A DNA stretch of 64,000 bases from Bartonella sp. ML70XJBT.G (GTDB lineage Bacteria; Pseudomonadota; Alphaproteobacteria; Rhizobiales; Rhizobiaceae). Below the pieces are notes generated by a model. It ran no database searches. It was not told the origin of the DNA and saw only the letters and a program-made list of their open reading frames with translations. The stretch is from the NCBI RefSeq assembly GCF_028618575.1, contig NZ_JAQITA010000002.1, positions 123,060 through 187,059 of the forward strand. Direction: 5' to 3'. Numbering within the stretch: position 1 is the stretch's first letter; each line of letters starts with the position of its first letter. Positions 1 to 8,977 of the stretch are shown piece by piece. Made by a program: the position numbers and the translations under genes.

Positions 1-1599
1 TGAATCATCAAGAATTGTTTCGGCAAGTTCTCTATGGGGTGTGCATTGCAGCATATTTTGCCAACGGCGGAAATCTTCAACAACGTTTCGCAAAGCACTG
101 CGTGCCTTGGGTTTTAGCTCATCCGTTTCAATGATTGCGGCTGCAGCAGAAAAGAGAGGAATGGCGCGTGCTCGAGCGCTTTCATAAAGAGTGCGTAGGG
201 TAGCATCTCCTAAGCCGCGTTTAGGTGTGTTGATAATACGCTCAAAGGCTAAATCATCTGCTGGTTGAACAACAACGCGCAAATAAGCCATGGCATCGCG
301 TATTTCCATTCGTTCATAAAAGCGTGGACCACCAATGACGCGGTAGTTAAGACCAAGGCTTACAAAGCGATCTTCAAATTCACGCATTTGAAATGAGGCA
401 CGCACCAATATAGCCATATGATTGAGAGAATGACCAGCTTGTTGTGCGCGTTCAATTTCTTCTCCAATTGCACGTGCTTCTTCTGCTGAATCCCAAGCTG
501 CATGAACTTTTACTTTTTCTTCTTTGCTCTTTATTTGATGAGAAAATAGTGTTTTGCCAAGTCTTCCTTGGTTATGAGAAATAAGATGAGAAGCCGTTTT
601 AAGAATGTGTGATGTCGAGCGATAATTGCGTTCTAAACGAATAATTTTTGCAGGAGGAAAATCTTTTTCAAAACGCAAGATATTGTCAACTTTAGCACCT
701 CGCCATCCATAAATGGATTGGTCATCATCACCAACACAACAAAGGTTAACGTGTCGCCCTTTAGATTGTTGTGCTAAAAGGCGGAGCCAAAGATATTGTG
801 CTGTATTGGTATCTTGATATTCATCTACAAGAATGTAGCGAAATTGGGAATGATATTGGCGAAGAATATCTGGATTATGTTGAAAGAGAGAGATAGAATG
901 AAGCAGAAGATCACCAAAATCACAGGCATTAAGACTTTTTAATCTCTCCTGATAGCTACGATAAAGTTCGCGTCCCATACCGTTACCAAAGGAATAGGTA
1001 TCGCTTTCTGAAATGTGTTCTGGTGCAAGACCTTGGTTTTTCCAAGAATCAATCATTATGGCAAGGTTTCTAGCAGGCCAACGCTTATCATCCAATTCTG
1101 CAGCTTGAATAAGCTGTTTTAAAAGTCTGGTAACATCATCACTATCAAGAATTGTAAAATTGCTTTTTAAATTAACAAGTTCTGCGTGGCGGCGCAAAAT
1201 TTTTGCACCGGTGGCATGAAAGGTTCCAAGCCAAGGCATACCTTCAACAATTTCACCAATAAGCTCACCAATACGCATTTTCATTTCACGTGCTGCTTTA
1301 TTGGTGAAAGTGACAGCAAGTATTTGTTGAGGAGAGGCTAGTCCAGAACGCAAAATGTGGGAAATACGTGTTGTCAAAACGCGTGTCTTTCCAGTACCGG
1401 CACCTGCAAGAACTAACAGGGGGCCTTCTGTACTTATAACGGCTTGACGTTGTTCAGGATTGAGTTGTTCTAAATAACCGGTATCGAACTGTGTTTGTTC
1501 TTTTGTTGTTATCGCGTGGGTAGCGGCATTAGAACTCTGTTCATGAGGAGAGAGGGTATCTTCTTCAAAGAATGGTATGTGATCAGAAAAATTATTCAT
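1..1599 (-). CDS. uvrD: UvrD/PcrA-type superfamily 1 DNA helicase, C-terminus cut by window edge
   Basis: ATP-dependent 3'-5' DNA helicase of the UvrD/PcrA/Rep family, used in nucleotide excision and mismatch repair. Translating the minus strand from the ATG at 1597-1599 gives about 533 residues before the window ends. Visible motifs are the Q-motif region LNPEQRQAV near residue 46, Walker A GAGTGKT near 66-72, motif Ia AVTFTNKAAREM, Walker B DEYQDT near 257, motif III GDDDQSIYGWRGA and motif IV RLERNYRST. A roughly 40-residue N-terminal tail before the Q-motif is acidic and low in hydrophobics. Family members are usually 650-850 residues, so perhaps the last third (rest of domain 2B and the C-terminal tail) lies outside. 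The family is certain; the choice between uvrD and pcrA as a name is only convention. Confidence 0.93.
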   Translation of the reverse strand, partial: MNNFSDHIPFFEEDTLSPHEQSSNAATHAITTKEQTQFDTGYLEQLNPEQRQAVISTEGPLLVLAGAGTGKTRVLTTRISHILRSGLASPQQILAVTFTNKAAREMKMRIGELIGEIVEGMPWLGTFHATGAKILRRHAELVNLKSNFTILDSDDVTRLLKQLIQAAELDDKRWPARNLAIMIDSWKNQGLAPEHISESDTYSFGNGMGRELYRSYQERLKSLNACDFGDLLLHSISLFQHNPDILRQYHSQFRYILVDEYQDTNTAQYLWLRLLAQQSKGRHVNLCCVGDDDQSIYGWRGAKVDNILRFEKDFPPAKIIRLERNYRSTSHILKTASHLISHNQGRLGKTLFSHQIKSKEEKVKVHAAWDSAEEARAIGEEIERAQQAGHSLNHMAILVRASFQMREFEDRFVSLGLNYRVIGGPRFYERMEIRDAMAYLRVVVQPADDLAFERIINTPKRGLGDATLRTLYESARARAIPLFSAAAAIIETDELKPKARSALRNVVEDFRRWQNMLQCTPHRELAETILDDS

Positions 1600-1716
1600 T
1601 ATACCTTTTGTGTAGTCTTTTTTTTGTTTAAGTGCTAGATTTAAAAAACTTTAAAAAAAAACACCACATCTTCGGTTAAATTAAGAAAACAAAAATTGTA
1701 AAAATAACAATGAATA

Positions 1717-1968
1717 TCAAATGCTTTGGGTGAGAATACTTTGCAGGGCATAGACACGTAATGAAGCTGAAAGATTTATCTGTTGTGGTCTTTTTCTGTC
1801 AATGTCCGTGATAATAAAGGCTAAAGATTGTCTTCTTTTACGCGCTATGGTTTTAAGAATGTCAAGAAATGGTTGTTCTAAAGATATGCTTGTTGCGTGT
1901 CCATCAATCCGAATGGATATTTTTTTCGTTACCACTTTTGACCAATCAATAGAATCATTTTCGTGCAT
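1717..1968 (-). CDS. Ribbon-helix-helix domain protein
   Basis: Small protein of about 83 residues resembling the RHH_4 family common in Rhizobiales. The core runs from a basic, beta-strand-like KKISIRIDGHATSISLE to a helix with the LDILKTIARKRRQS segment, as expected of a MetJ/Arc-type DNA-binding fold. I prefer the ATG at 1968, giving an N-terminus of MHENDSIDWSK, over a start 42 bases upstream. The longer version would overlap the stop of the preceding DUF4169 gene, and the 10-base gap carries a purine-rich site. It is the last gene of a tight sspB-DUF4169-RHH operon. DNA targets are unknown; a regulatory role is inferred from the fold only. Confidence 0.8.
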   Translation of the reverse strand: MHENDSIDWSKVVTKKISIRIDGHATSISLEQPFLDILKTIARKRRQSLAFIITDIDRKRPQQINLSASLRVYALQSILTQSI

Positions 1969-1978
1969 TTTTCTACTC

Positions 1979-2167
1979 TTATTCGTCGTGGTGTAAACGA
2001 TTTTGATCAAGAAATTTTTGTACCTTTAAAGCTTCTTTTTGCTCGAAAAGTTTTTCAACCTTGGTTCGTCCAAAACGATGGCGATTTTCTTCTGCATGAA
2101 GTGCTTTGTCTGCACGCTTTTTTCGCTTGCGAAATTGGCGAAGGTTAATTGGTTCTGTCATCAGCAA
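1979..2167 (-). CDS. DUF4169 family small basic protein
   Basis: A 62-residue, highly charged protein. The N-terminal INLRQFRKRKKRADKA and the central AEENRHRFGRTKVEK are the recognisable signature of the DUF4169 family found in Alphaproteobacteria. It starts 6 bases after the sspB stop and ends 10 bases before the RHH gene, so the three are almost certainly cotranscribed. Length and lack of hydrophobic segments suggest a cytoplasmic, possibly nucleic-acid or ribosome-associated protein, but no function is established. Confidence 0.82.
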   Translation of the reverse strand: MLMTEPINLRQFRKRKKRADKALHAEENRHRFGRTKVEKLFEQKEALKVQKFLDQNRLHHDE

Positions 2168-2173
2168 ATTTAT

Positions 2174-2719
2174 TTACTTTTTCCGAAAAGAATCTAATGA
2201 AACAACATCAGCGCTTTGTTTTGTATCATTATTTGAAGGTTCCTTATTTGTGCTGAGCTTTTGTTCTTTTGGAAGCGTATTTTCTTTTTTTTGTTTATCC
2301 GATAACACGACAGGTGCGGGTGAGCTCTTTTCCGAAATTTCACTCTCCTCAGAGGTCAGATTTGAGGGCAGATCAAATGCTGCTTCAAATGAAGCGACAG
2401 GGTCATAAAACACTTGGATAGAAGAAAAAGGAATCACCAATTTTTCGCTAATTTCTCTAAAAGAAAGTGTTACTTCAAAAGCGGTCTCCGAAACACTTAA
2501 ATCTCTAAACTGATGTTGTAAGACAATAGTCATTTGTTCTGGATAACGATTTTTTAGCCGAGGAGAAATTTTTACGCCTGGAGTATCTGTTAAAAAAGTA
2601 ATAAAAAAATGATGATTTCCCGGAAGCCCTGCTTTAGCAACTTCCGATAAAACTTTACGGATAACCCCACGAAGCGCATCCTGAACGAGAATATCGTAGC
2701 GGATTTGATCTTGAACCAT
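2174..2719 (-). CDS. sspB: SspB family ClpXP adaptor protein
   Basis: SspB binds ssrA-tagged substrates and delivers them to the ClpXP protease. The 181-residue product has the alphaproteobacterial SspB layout: an N-terminal helix (DQIRYDILVQDALRGVIRKV), a beta-rich core with HHFFITFLTDTPGVKIS and YPEQMTIVLQHQFRDL, and the IPFSSIQVFYDP strand near residue 100. A low-complexity, charged linker rich in Ser, Glu and Lys follows, leading to a short C-terminal DVVSLDSFRKK tail. In SspB proteins such a tail docks on the ClpX zinc-binding domain. It lies some 180 bases from the ssrA gene on the same strand, a functionally sensible neighbourhood. First gene of a three-gene operon. Confidence 0.92.
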   Translation of the reverse strand: MVQDQIRYDILVQDALRGVIRKVLSEVAKAGLPGNHHFFITFLTDTPGVKISPRLKNRYPEQMTIVLQHQFRDLSVSETAFEVTLSFREISEKLVIPFSSIQVFYDPVASFEAAFDLPSNLTSEESEISEKSSPAPVVLSDKQKKENTLPKEQKLSTNKEPSNNDTKQSADVVSLDSFRKK

Positions 2720-2898
2720 CGAAGTTTATTCCTTTTATTTCACGTAGCAGATGAGCATGTGCAATATTGTGCAATAGAATGTATTTTTAAGCTAGTAATA
2801 TTTTATCGACTATGCACTTAAATTAACTGAAAAAAGAATATGAAATTCTGCGACAAATCATATCTGAGAGATCAGCCAATAACATTTATAAGAGTGAA

Positions 2899-3206
2899 GG
2901 CTTCTGTTGCCAGGTGCCTTCGGACCCCGCTTAAACCTGCGACGGTTTAAGACTTAATTTGAAGCATTCACACCACCTTAGGCAGCGAGACGTGCTTCCG
3001 CATAGTTGTCATTTGCAACTACTCATTTAGTCCGATAACGGTGGTACTATGCCGAGTAAAAGAGCAATCTTTACACTCTTGTCGATCCTATTTCGCCCCC
3101 ACCAAAATATACCTTCTCTTATACTTTGGTGGAGGCGCCGGGTACCGCCCCCGGGTCCAATAAGCTTATTTCATTGTCCATTTATTACCATAGCTGGCAA
3201 GCCAGC
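2899..3206 (-). ncRNA. ssrA: Permuted two-piece tmRNA (ssrA)
   Basis: On the minus strand the acceptor piece comes first and ends in an encoded CCA at 3129-3127. A spacer follows, then the coding piece beginning GGGGGCGAAATAGGATCGAC at 3100. The 7-bp acceptor stem pairs GGGGGCG (3100-3094) with CGCCTCC upstream of the CCA. The tag reading frame at 3016-2978 encodes ANDNYAEARLAA followed by TAA, a typical alphaproteobacterial proteolysis tag. This order (3' half encoded before 5' half) is the known circular permutation of alphaproteobacterial tmRNA, which is processed into two RNAs. The 5' precursor end is inferred from the promoter; the 3' end near 2899 (AACAGAAGCC) is approximate. Confidence 0.95.
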
Positions 3207-3212
3207 TCTTTA

Positions 3213-3240
3213 AATATAGATGAAGAATGGTCTTTGTAAA
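3213..3240 (-). promoter_or_regulatory. Candidate promoter for ssrA
   Basis: Minus strand TTTACA (3240-3235), 16-base spacer, TATATT (3218-3213). The predicted transcript starts just before a 16-base palindrome, AGCTGGC-tt-GCCAGCT, that would form a 5' leader hairpin ahead of the acceptor piece. Confidence 0.5.
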
Positions 3241-3355
3241 AGGGGGGTTGTTAATATTTTAAATCCTCTAATTATTTACAAGGTTATTATACAAGGTTAT
3301 TATAAGCGCGGCTGTAAAGTATAGCCGCTCATTCTTGGAGAGGAGATGGCAAACA

Positions 3356-3661
3356 ATGACAAATGATCTAGCAGATATTAAACTATATGATCCAAATCCC
3401 GATGAATCTGCCGTAGAACGACTTGGCCGTCGTCTAGCTTTGGTCATGCAAAAGCAGGATGCATCGCTTGTTGCTACATCAGATCCAAAAGAATTAGAGC
3501 GCGTTGAAAAATGGGCTCAAGATGTGTTAGGTGCTGATGCGCAAAGTGTTAAAGCCGCTGTTTCGAAAGTTGCGGAGATGATGTCTGGGGATCGTAGAAA
3601 AAGTCGTATGACTTTTTATTATTTACTCGCGAAGCAACTCAATGCGCTTGATAAAATTTAA
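3356..3661 (+). CDS. DUF2853 family protein
   Basis: About 101-residue soluble protein resembling DUF2853: N-terminal MTNDLADIKLYDPN, a central LERVEKWAQDVLG helix, and the C-terminal KSRMTFYYLLAKQL segment characteristic of the family. I choose the ATG at 3356 rather than the TTG at 3335, because GGAGAGGAG (3337-3345) lies upstream of 3356 as a Shine-Dalgarno site and the family starts at MTND. It stands alone between ssrA and a convergent transporter gene, separated from the latter by a shared bidirectional terminator. Function is unknown in the family. Confidence 0.85.
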   Translation: MTNDLADIKLYDPNPDESAVERLGRRLALVMQKQDASLVATSDPKELERVEKWAQDVLGADAQSVKAAVSKVAEMMSGDRRKSRMTFYYLLAKQLNALDKI

Positions 3662-3694
3662 ATAATATTGAATAAGAATTTTTATGTGAAGGAT

Positions 3695-3724
3695 AAAAAA
3701 GCCCAAGAAATTGGGCTTTTTTTA
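3695..3724. terminator. Bidirectional terminator between DUF2853 gene and MHS transporter 1
   Basis: Stem AGCCCAA/TTGGGCT with loop GAAA, flanked by an A-run on the left and a T-run on the right, so it can stop transcription from both sides. It sits between two convergent genes. Confidence 0.85.
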
Positions 3725-3738
3725 TTTCATACAAAGCG

Positions 3739-5046
3739 TTAATGAGCCTCATCCTTTTCGAGGTATCCTCCTTTACTCATACTTGGGACAAAGAGCAGTG
3801 CAATGAAGGCAACGATCATGACACCGGTTATATAAAAATAAAACAGTGTTTCATGTCCTATATCTTTTAAACCAAGTGCTACGTATTCAGCAGAACCACC
3901 AAATAATGCATTCCCAATAGCGTGGGAGAGACTTACACCTAATGCTCGTACTGAAGTAGGGAACATTGCTGATTTTACGACACCGGAGATGGATGTATAC
4001 ATGCTCATAATACAAAGCATTCCAATAATGACAAATAAAGCAACCCATGCACTATGCGTGTTGCCGATTATACTCAGCCCAGGAAACGTAGTGAGTGCAG
4101 AGAGTATACTCCAAATGATGAGTAAAGTTTTTGTGCCAATTTTATCAGCTAATACACCTGCTAGGGGCTGAAAAAGGACAAAAATAAACAGGGCGGCAGT
4201 CATTATCGTTGTGGCAGTATGTTTATCAAATCCGGTTGTTGTGACCAGATATTTTTGCATATAAGTGGTGCAGGTGTAAAAGGTGAGGGATCCTCCTGAT
4301 GCAAAGAGAGCAATGACCACAAAGGCTTTACTGTGTTTGCTAAAAAGCTCTCTAAGACTACCAGTGTGTTTTTTAGAGCGACTTTCTTTGGTGGTTGTTT
4401 CATGAAGCGAACGACGCAGATAAATGGCGACTACTGCTCCACAGCCACCGATGGCAAAAGGAATACGCCAGCCCCATGATTTTAATTGATCTTCGTTAAG
4501 GTAAAGTGCTAAAATAAAGATAATAAAACTCGCGAGAAGCTGTCCCGTGATTAGTGTGCCTGATTGGAAAGAAGCAAAAAAGCCACGATGTTTTTTTAGG
4601 GCAACTTCGCTCATATAAGTTGCTGCAGTGCCATATTCACCACCCGCTGAAAGTCCTTGCATCATGCGGATTAAAAGCAGAAGGATTGCTGCTGTTATAC
4701 CAATGGTTTCGTAAGTAGGGAGTATGGCGATGAGGAAAGAACCCCCACACATCATAAAAATAGATATCAGCATTGAGTTTTTGCGTCCATAACGGTCAGC
4801 AATGAAGCCGAACATCCATGCCCCAATCGGGCGCATGAGAAAACCAATAAAAAAGACTCCTGCACTTTTTAACAGTTGTGTAACAACATCACCATCTGAG
4901 GGAAAAAATTGTGATGCAAAATAAATTGACGCAAATGAGTAAACGTAAAAATCATACCATTCTACGAGGTTGCCTGATGCACTAGCTATGATAGCAAAAA
5001 TACGTTTTTTCCTATCATCTGATGCGAAAATTGTCTCATTTTCCAT
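3739..5046 (-). CDS. MFS transporter, metabolite:H+ symporter (MHS) family, paralogue 1
   Basis: A 435-residue inner-membrane carrier with about 12 hydrophobic segments. The family is shown by the N-terminal [17 protein letters not shown] segment and by loop 2-3 [13 protein letters not shown], as in ProP, KgtP and ShiA symporters. MMQGLSAGGEYGTAATYMSE marks the fourth segment. MHS carriers import organic acids, betaines or related solutes with protons; the substrate cannot be read from sequence. It is the last of three tandem paralogues of identical length, separated by 520-580 base gaps. The region just upstream of the start closely resembles that of paralogue 2, suggesting the duplication unit included the promoter. 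Confidence 0.9.
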   Translation of the reverse strand: MENETIFASDDRKKRIFAIIASASGNLVEWYDFYVYSFASIYFASQFFPSDGDVVTQLLKSAGVFFIGFLMRPIGAWMFGFIADRYGRKNSMLISIFMMCGGSFLIAILPTYETIGITAAILLLLIRMMQGLSAGGEYGTAATYMSEVALKKHRGFFASFQSGTLITGQLLASFIIFILALYLNEDQLKSWGWRIPFAIGGCGAVVAIYLRRSLHETTTKESRSKKHTGSLRELFSKHSKAFVVIALFASGGSLTFYTCTTYMQKYLVTTTGFDKHTATTIMTAALFIFVLFQPLAGVLADKIGTKTLLIIWSILSALTTFPGLSIIGNTHSAWVALFVIIGMLCIMSMYTSISGVVKSAMFPTSVRALGVSLSHAIGNALFGGSAEYVALGLKDIGHETLFYFYITGVMIVAFIALLFVPSMSKGGYLEKDEAH

Positions 5047-5526
5047 GAAATGTTCCCCTTCTAAATTTATAGTTTATTTTTTATAGTTAAATTTGTTGTA
5101 CGCTTTGTATTATCAAAATGCAATTGTCTCTCGTAATTCTTATGAAAGCTATTGGAGAGGGCTTCTTTTGTTTATGACTAAACCGTTTGAGATTTTATTT
5201 TGTAGAGGATTTAAAATGCATCATAGAGAATCGCAAAAGGAAGTGCGTTGAAAAAGTGCTTCAAGCTGGGTGAAATGTTGATAAAAAGGATGATAGCTGT
5301 TTTTAAAGGTGATGATATGAGAGGACAGGTCATAGATTTTTAAAAGTTTTGATTATTTCATGACTTAACAATTAAAGATATTTGCTGAAATCTAAACAAC
5401 ATAGAGTTTGAGAGAGGTGTTGTCACCATATAGGTGAGAACACTATTTTTTACCTTTAAGGTAGACTACAAGAAGTAAATTATTTTATATTTCTGCTTCT
5501 TTTTTTCATTTTTATAGGATTCATTT
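5047..5526. other. Gene-free gap between MHS paralogues 1 and 2
   Basis: The right edge of paralogue 1's upstream region and the gap between the two genes contain no supported ORF or RNA. The roughly 60 bases next to the start of paralogue 1 resemble the matching bases upstream of paralogue 2 (purine-rich Shine-Dalgarno, then AT-rich sequence with a shared ATCAAAAT stretch), so this gap probably carries paralogue 1's promoter. Confidence 0.5.
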
Positions 5527-5552
5527 AAAAAAGCCCAACGTTGGGCTTTTTT
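5527..5552. terminator. Terminator after MHS paralogue 2
   Basis: Near-perfect palindrome built on AGCCCAACGTTGGGCT with A-run and T-run flanks, 17 bases past the stop of the minus-strand gene at 5569. Confidence 0.85.
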
Positions 5553-5568
5553 ATTGTGTGTAGAAATT

Positions 5569-6876
5569 TTAATGGATCTCATCGTCTTTCAGGTATCCTC
5601 CTTTATCTATATCTGGCATCAAGAGAATTGAGATGAGTGCAATGAGCATCATAGCGATGATGTAAAAAGGGAAGACAGTTTCATATCCCATATCTTTTAA
5701 TCCAAGTGCTACATATTCAGCAGAACCACCAAACAGTGCATTACCAATGGCAAAAGCAAGCCCCACTCCTATTGCGCGGACTGAAGCAGGGAAAAGTTCT
5801 GCTTTTATGATACCAGCAATGGAGGTATAGAGACTCATAATACACAGCATTCCGATAATGATGAAGAGCGCAGCCCATGCATTGTGAGCATTCCCAATCA
5901 TTTTAAGGACAGGAATTGTACAGATAATGGATAGAACACTCCAACCAATAAGCAAAGTCCTTGTGCCAATTTTATCAGCTAGAGAACCAAAGAGAGGCTG
6001 GAGCAACACAAAAACAAAGAGTGCTGCCGTCATTATCGTTGTCGCAGTGTGTTTATCAAAGCCAGTGGTGGTAATCAGATATTTTTGCATGTAAGTGGTG
6101 TATGTATAAAATGTGAGCGATCCTCCCGCTGTAAAGCCAATAACCAAAAAGAAAGCTTTTATGTGGTTGCGTAAAAGCTCTTTAATACTCCCAGCATGTT
6201 TATGAGAGCGACTTTCTTTTGTGGTTGTTTCATGAAGCGAACTACGCAGATACATTGCAACCATTGCTCCAAAGCCTCCAATAACAAAAGGAATACGCCA
6301 GCCCCATGCTTTTAACTGATCTTCAGTGAAGTAAAGAGCTAGAACAAATATAATAAAACTCGCAAGAAGCTGTCCCGTAATAAGTGTAGCATACTGGAAA
6401 GACGCAAAGAGCCCACGGTGATTTTTAAGGGCAACTTCACTCATATAAGTTGCTGTTGTACCATATTCACCACCAACGGAAAGTCCTTGGAACATACGGA
6501 TTAAAAGCAGAAGGTATGCGGCTGTTATTCCTAAGGTTTCGTAGGTGGGAAGTATCGCAATAAGGAATGAGCCACCACACATCATAAAAACAGAAATAAG
6601 CAGTGAGCGTTTGCGTCCATAACGGTCAGCAATGAAGCCAAATAGCCATGCTCCAATCGGGCGCATAAGAAAGCCTATAAAAAAAATTGCTGCAGTTTTT
6701 AACAATTGTGCAACGGTATTATCATCTGCAGGAAAGAATTGCGAAGCAAAATAAATCGATGTAAAAGAATAAACATAAAAATCATACCATTCTACAAGAT
6801 TTCCAGATGCACTGGATATGATCGCAAAGATACGTTTTCTCGTATCATGCGGTGCTGAAGTTGTGTCGCTTTTCAT
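5569..6876 (-). CDS. MFS transporter, MHS family, paralogue 2
   Basis: A 435-residue proton symporter, the middle copy of three tandem paralogues. It shares with copies 1 and 3 the [18 protein letters not shown] start, [14 protein letters not shown], the [18 protein letters not shown] segment and a C-terminal GGYLKDDEIH tail. Copies differ mostly within membrane segments (for example 5, 9 and 10-12), where substrate contacts would lie, so the copies may have different substrates. It has its own upstream Shine-Dalgarno (GGGGGAACA before the ATG at 6876) and its own terminator, suggesting independent expression. Substrate not assignable from sequence. Confidence 0.9.
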   Translation of the reverse strand: MKSDTTSAPHDTRKRIFAIISSASGNLVEWYDFYVYSFTSIYFASQFFPADDNTVAQLLKTAAIFFIGFLMRPIGAWLFGFIADRYGRKRSLLISVFMMCGGSFLIAILPTYETLGITAAYLLLLIRMFQGLSVGGEYGTTATYMSEVALKNHRGLFASFQYATLITGQLLASFIIFVLALYFTEDQLKAWGWRIPFVIGGFGAMVAMYLRSSLHETTTKESRSHKHAGSIKELLRNHIKAFFLVIGFTAGGSLTFYTYTTYMQKYLITTTGFDKHTATTIMTAALFVFVLLQPLFGSLADKIGTRTLLIGWSVLSIICTIPVLKMIGNAHNAWAALFIIIGMLCIMSLYTSIAGIIKAELFPASVRAIGVGLAFAIGNALFGGSAEYVALGLKDMGYETVFPFYIIAMMLIALISILLMPDIDKGGYLKDDEIH

Positions 6877-7412
6877 GAAGTGTTCCCCCTTTTAAATCTA
6901 TTTTTTATTTTTTAGTTAAAGTTGATAATAATTTGTACCATCAAAATTCAATGATATAATAGTCATTTTTTATAAAAGTTGTTTAAAAGAGTCTTTTGGA
7001 CTTGGGAACTTGTGATATGCAGAGGGTAGAGTTGTAGTAAAATATGTTTTTATTCTACACATAATGTTGCGATAATCCGTACTGTTTACGTTAAAGAATA
7101 CTGTTGCTGCTCATTTTCTTTCATGCTTGCATTATTGCATAAAAGAGGGTGGGTGCGTTTTCACGGAAAGAAGGCATTTTAAATAAAATTTTATTATTAT
7201 TGATAAAAAGAATGAATGTTTGTGAGCTCAGGTAAGTGTTTTTGAATCTTGAATGCACAATGTATTGATTGGAAAAAAGACTTACTTTATGTGTGCTAAT
7301 AGGAAATATGTACTCCTCATAATTTACGTTATAGAAAAGAATGTTGCTTTTACTGTAAGAAGGGGAGGATAACAATGACTATCAATACCTTATTTTTATA
7401 TTACGAATATAA
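6877..7412. other. Gene-free gap between MHS paralogues 2 and 3
   Basis: AT-rich gap. An 84-codon minus-strand open frame at 7121-7375 has no recognisable family, no convincing ribosome site and biased Phe/Asn/Tyr composition typical of translated AT-rich noise. Otherwise I see only the presumed promoter region of paralogue 2 at the left edge. Confidence 0.5.
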
Positions 7413-7413
7413 C

Positions 7414-7440
7414 AAAAAGCCCAAAATGTTGGGCTTTTTG
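7414..7440. terminator. Terminator after MHS paralogue 3
   Basis: Stem GCCCAA (7419-7424), loop AATG, TTGGGC (7429-7434), with flanking A and T runs, directly downstream of the minus-strand stop at 7454. The GCCCAA/TTGGGC stem is shared with the terminators of the other two copies. Confidence 0.85.
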
Positions 7441-7453
7441 TTAACGTAAAAGT

Positions 7454-8761
7454 TTAATGAATATCATCTCCTTGAAGATATCCTGTTTTTCTGGCATCAG
7501 GCATCAAGATAACTGCGATAAATGCAATGATCATCATGCCGGTTATATAAAAATAGAAGATAGATTCATAGCCAATATCTTTTAAGCCGAGCGCTACAGC
7601 TTCAGCAGAGCCTCCAAACAGTGCATTAGCAATAGCATAAGAGAGCCCAACTCCCATGGCGCGTACTGAAGCAGGGAACATTTCCGCTTTGACGATACCA
7701 GAAATAGACGTATAAAAGCTCATAATGCATAGCATCCCGATAATGATGAGAAGAGCAATCCATGTATCGTTGGTACCGGCAATCATTTTAAGTCCAGGAA
7801 TCGTGAAGATAATAGATAAGGCACTCCACATGAGAAGTGAAATTTTTGTGCCTATTTTATCCGCTAAAAAGCCAAATGCAGGTTGAAGTAACATAAAAAC
7901 AAACAGTGCAGCAGTCATTATCGTTGTCGCTGTATGTTTATCAAATCCAGTAGTTGTGATCAGATATTTTTGCATATAAGTGGTGTATGTGTAAAATGTC
8001 AGTGATCCTCCTGCTGTAAAGCCAATAACGAGAAAAAAAGCTTTTCTATGATTGCGTAAAAGCTCTGTAAGGCTACCAGCATGTTTTTGAGAGCGACTTT
8101 CTTCTGTGGTTGTTTCATGAAGAGAACGACGAAGATAAATGGCAACAATCGCTCCTAATCCACCAATTGCAAAAGGAATACGCCAGCCCCATGCTTTTAA
8201 TTGGTCTTCTGAGAGATAAAGGGCAAGAACAAATATAACAAGGCTGGCTAAAAGTTGGCCACCAATAAGGGTGGTATATTGGAAAGAACTAAAGAATCCA
8301 CGATGATTTTTTAAGGCAACTTCACTCATATAAGTTGCTGTTGTGCCATATTCACCGCCAACCGAGAGGCCTTGAAGCATTCGAAGCAAAAGTAAAAGAA
8401 CTGCTGCGGCCATTCCAATGGTTTCATAAGTAGGAAGTACGGCGATTAAGAACGAACCACCGCACATCATAAAAACAGAAATAAGCATTGAGCGCTTGCG
8501 CCCATAACGGTCAGCAATAAATCCAAAAAGCCAACCGCCAATTGGGCGCATAAGAAAACCAATGGCAAATACACCTGCAGCTTTTAAAAGTTGTGCAACA
8601 ACATTGCCATCTGAGGGAAAGAATTGTGATGCAAAGTAAATCGATGTAAAAGAATAAACATAAAAATCATACCATTCAACCAAATTACCTGATGCACTGG
8701 ATACGATAGCAAAGATACGTTTTCTCGTATCATGTGGTGCTAGAGTTGTTTCATTCTCCAT
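7454..8761 (-). CDS. MFS transporter, MHS family, paralogue 3
   Basis: A 435-residue carrier and first in transcription order of the three tandem MHS copies. It has the family signatures [31 protein letters not shown] and [18 protein letters not shown], and about 12 membrane segments. Its 5' flank (CTTATGGAGAATGAAAC after a weak AAAGGG site) differs from the more similar flanks of copies 1 and 2, so it may be the older branch. Its N-terminal MENET matches copy 1 rather than copy 2, so the copies are mosaic. Transport direction and substrate are unknown. Confidence 0.9.
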   Translation of the reverse strand: MENETTLAPHDTRKRIFAIVSSASGNLVEWYDFYVYSFTSIYFASQFFPSDGNVVAQLLKAAGVFAIGFLMRPIGGWLFGFIADRYGRKRSMLISVFMMCGGSFLIAVLPTYETIGMAAAVLLLLLRMLQGLSVGGEYGTTATYMSEVALKNHRGFFSSFQYTTLIGGQLLASLVIFVLALYLSEDQLKAWGWRIPFAIGGLGAIVAIYLRRSLHETTTEESRSQKHAGSLTELLRNHRKAFFLVIGFTAGGSLTFYTYTTYMQKYLITTTGFDKHTATTIMTAALFVFMLLQPAFGFLADKIGTKISLLMWSALSIIFTIPGLKMIAGTNDTWIALLIIIGMLCIMSFYTSISGIVKAEMFPASVRAMGVGLSYAIANALFGGSAEAVALGLKDIGYESIFYFYITGMMIIAFIAVILMPDARKTGYLQGDDIH

Positions 8762-8977
8762 AAGTCTATCCCTTTAATTTGTGTCCATGTGTGTTGATTA
8801 CCCCTGTATTTATTCCCCCAAGAATTGTCTATAGTATTTTGTCTTTTGCGTCAAAAGTTTAATCGGATCATGGTAATTTCTTGTGCAAGATGTTGGAGAA
8901 GAGAAATTTAAATTGTATTTTTATGAATTTTACAGTTTTTATTTTCTATAATTAAGAGAATCGGCCATAATATCCAT

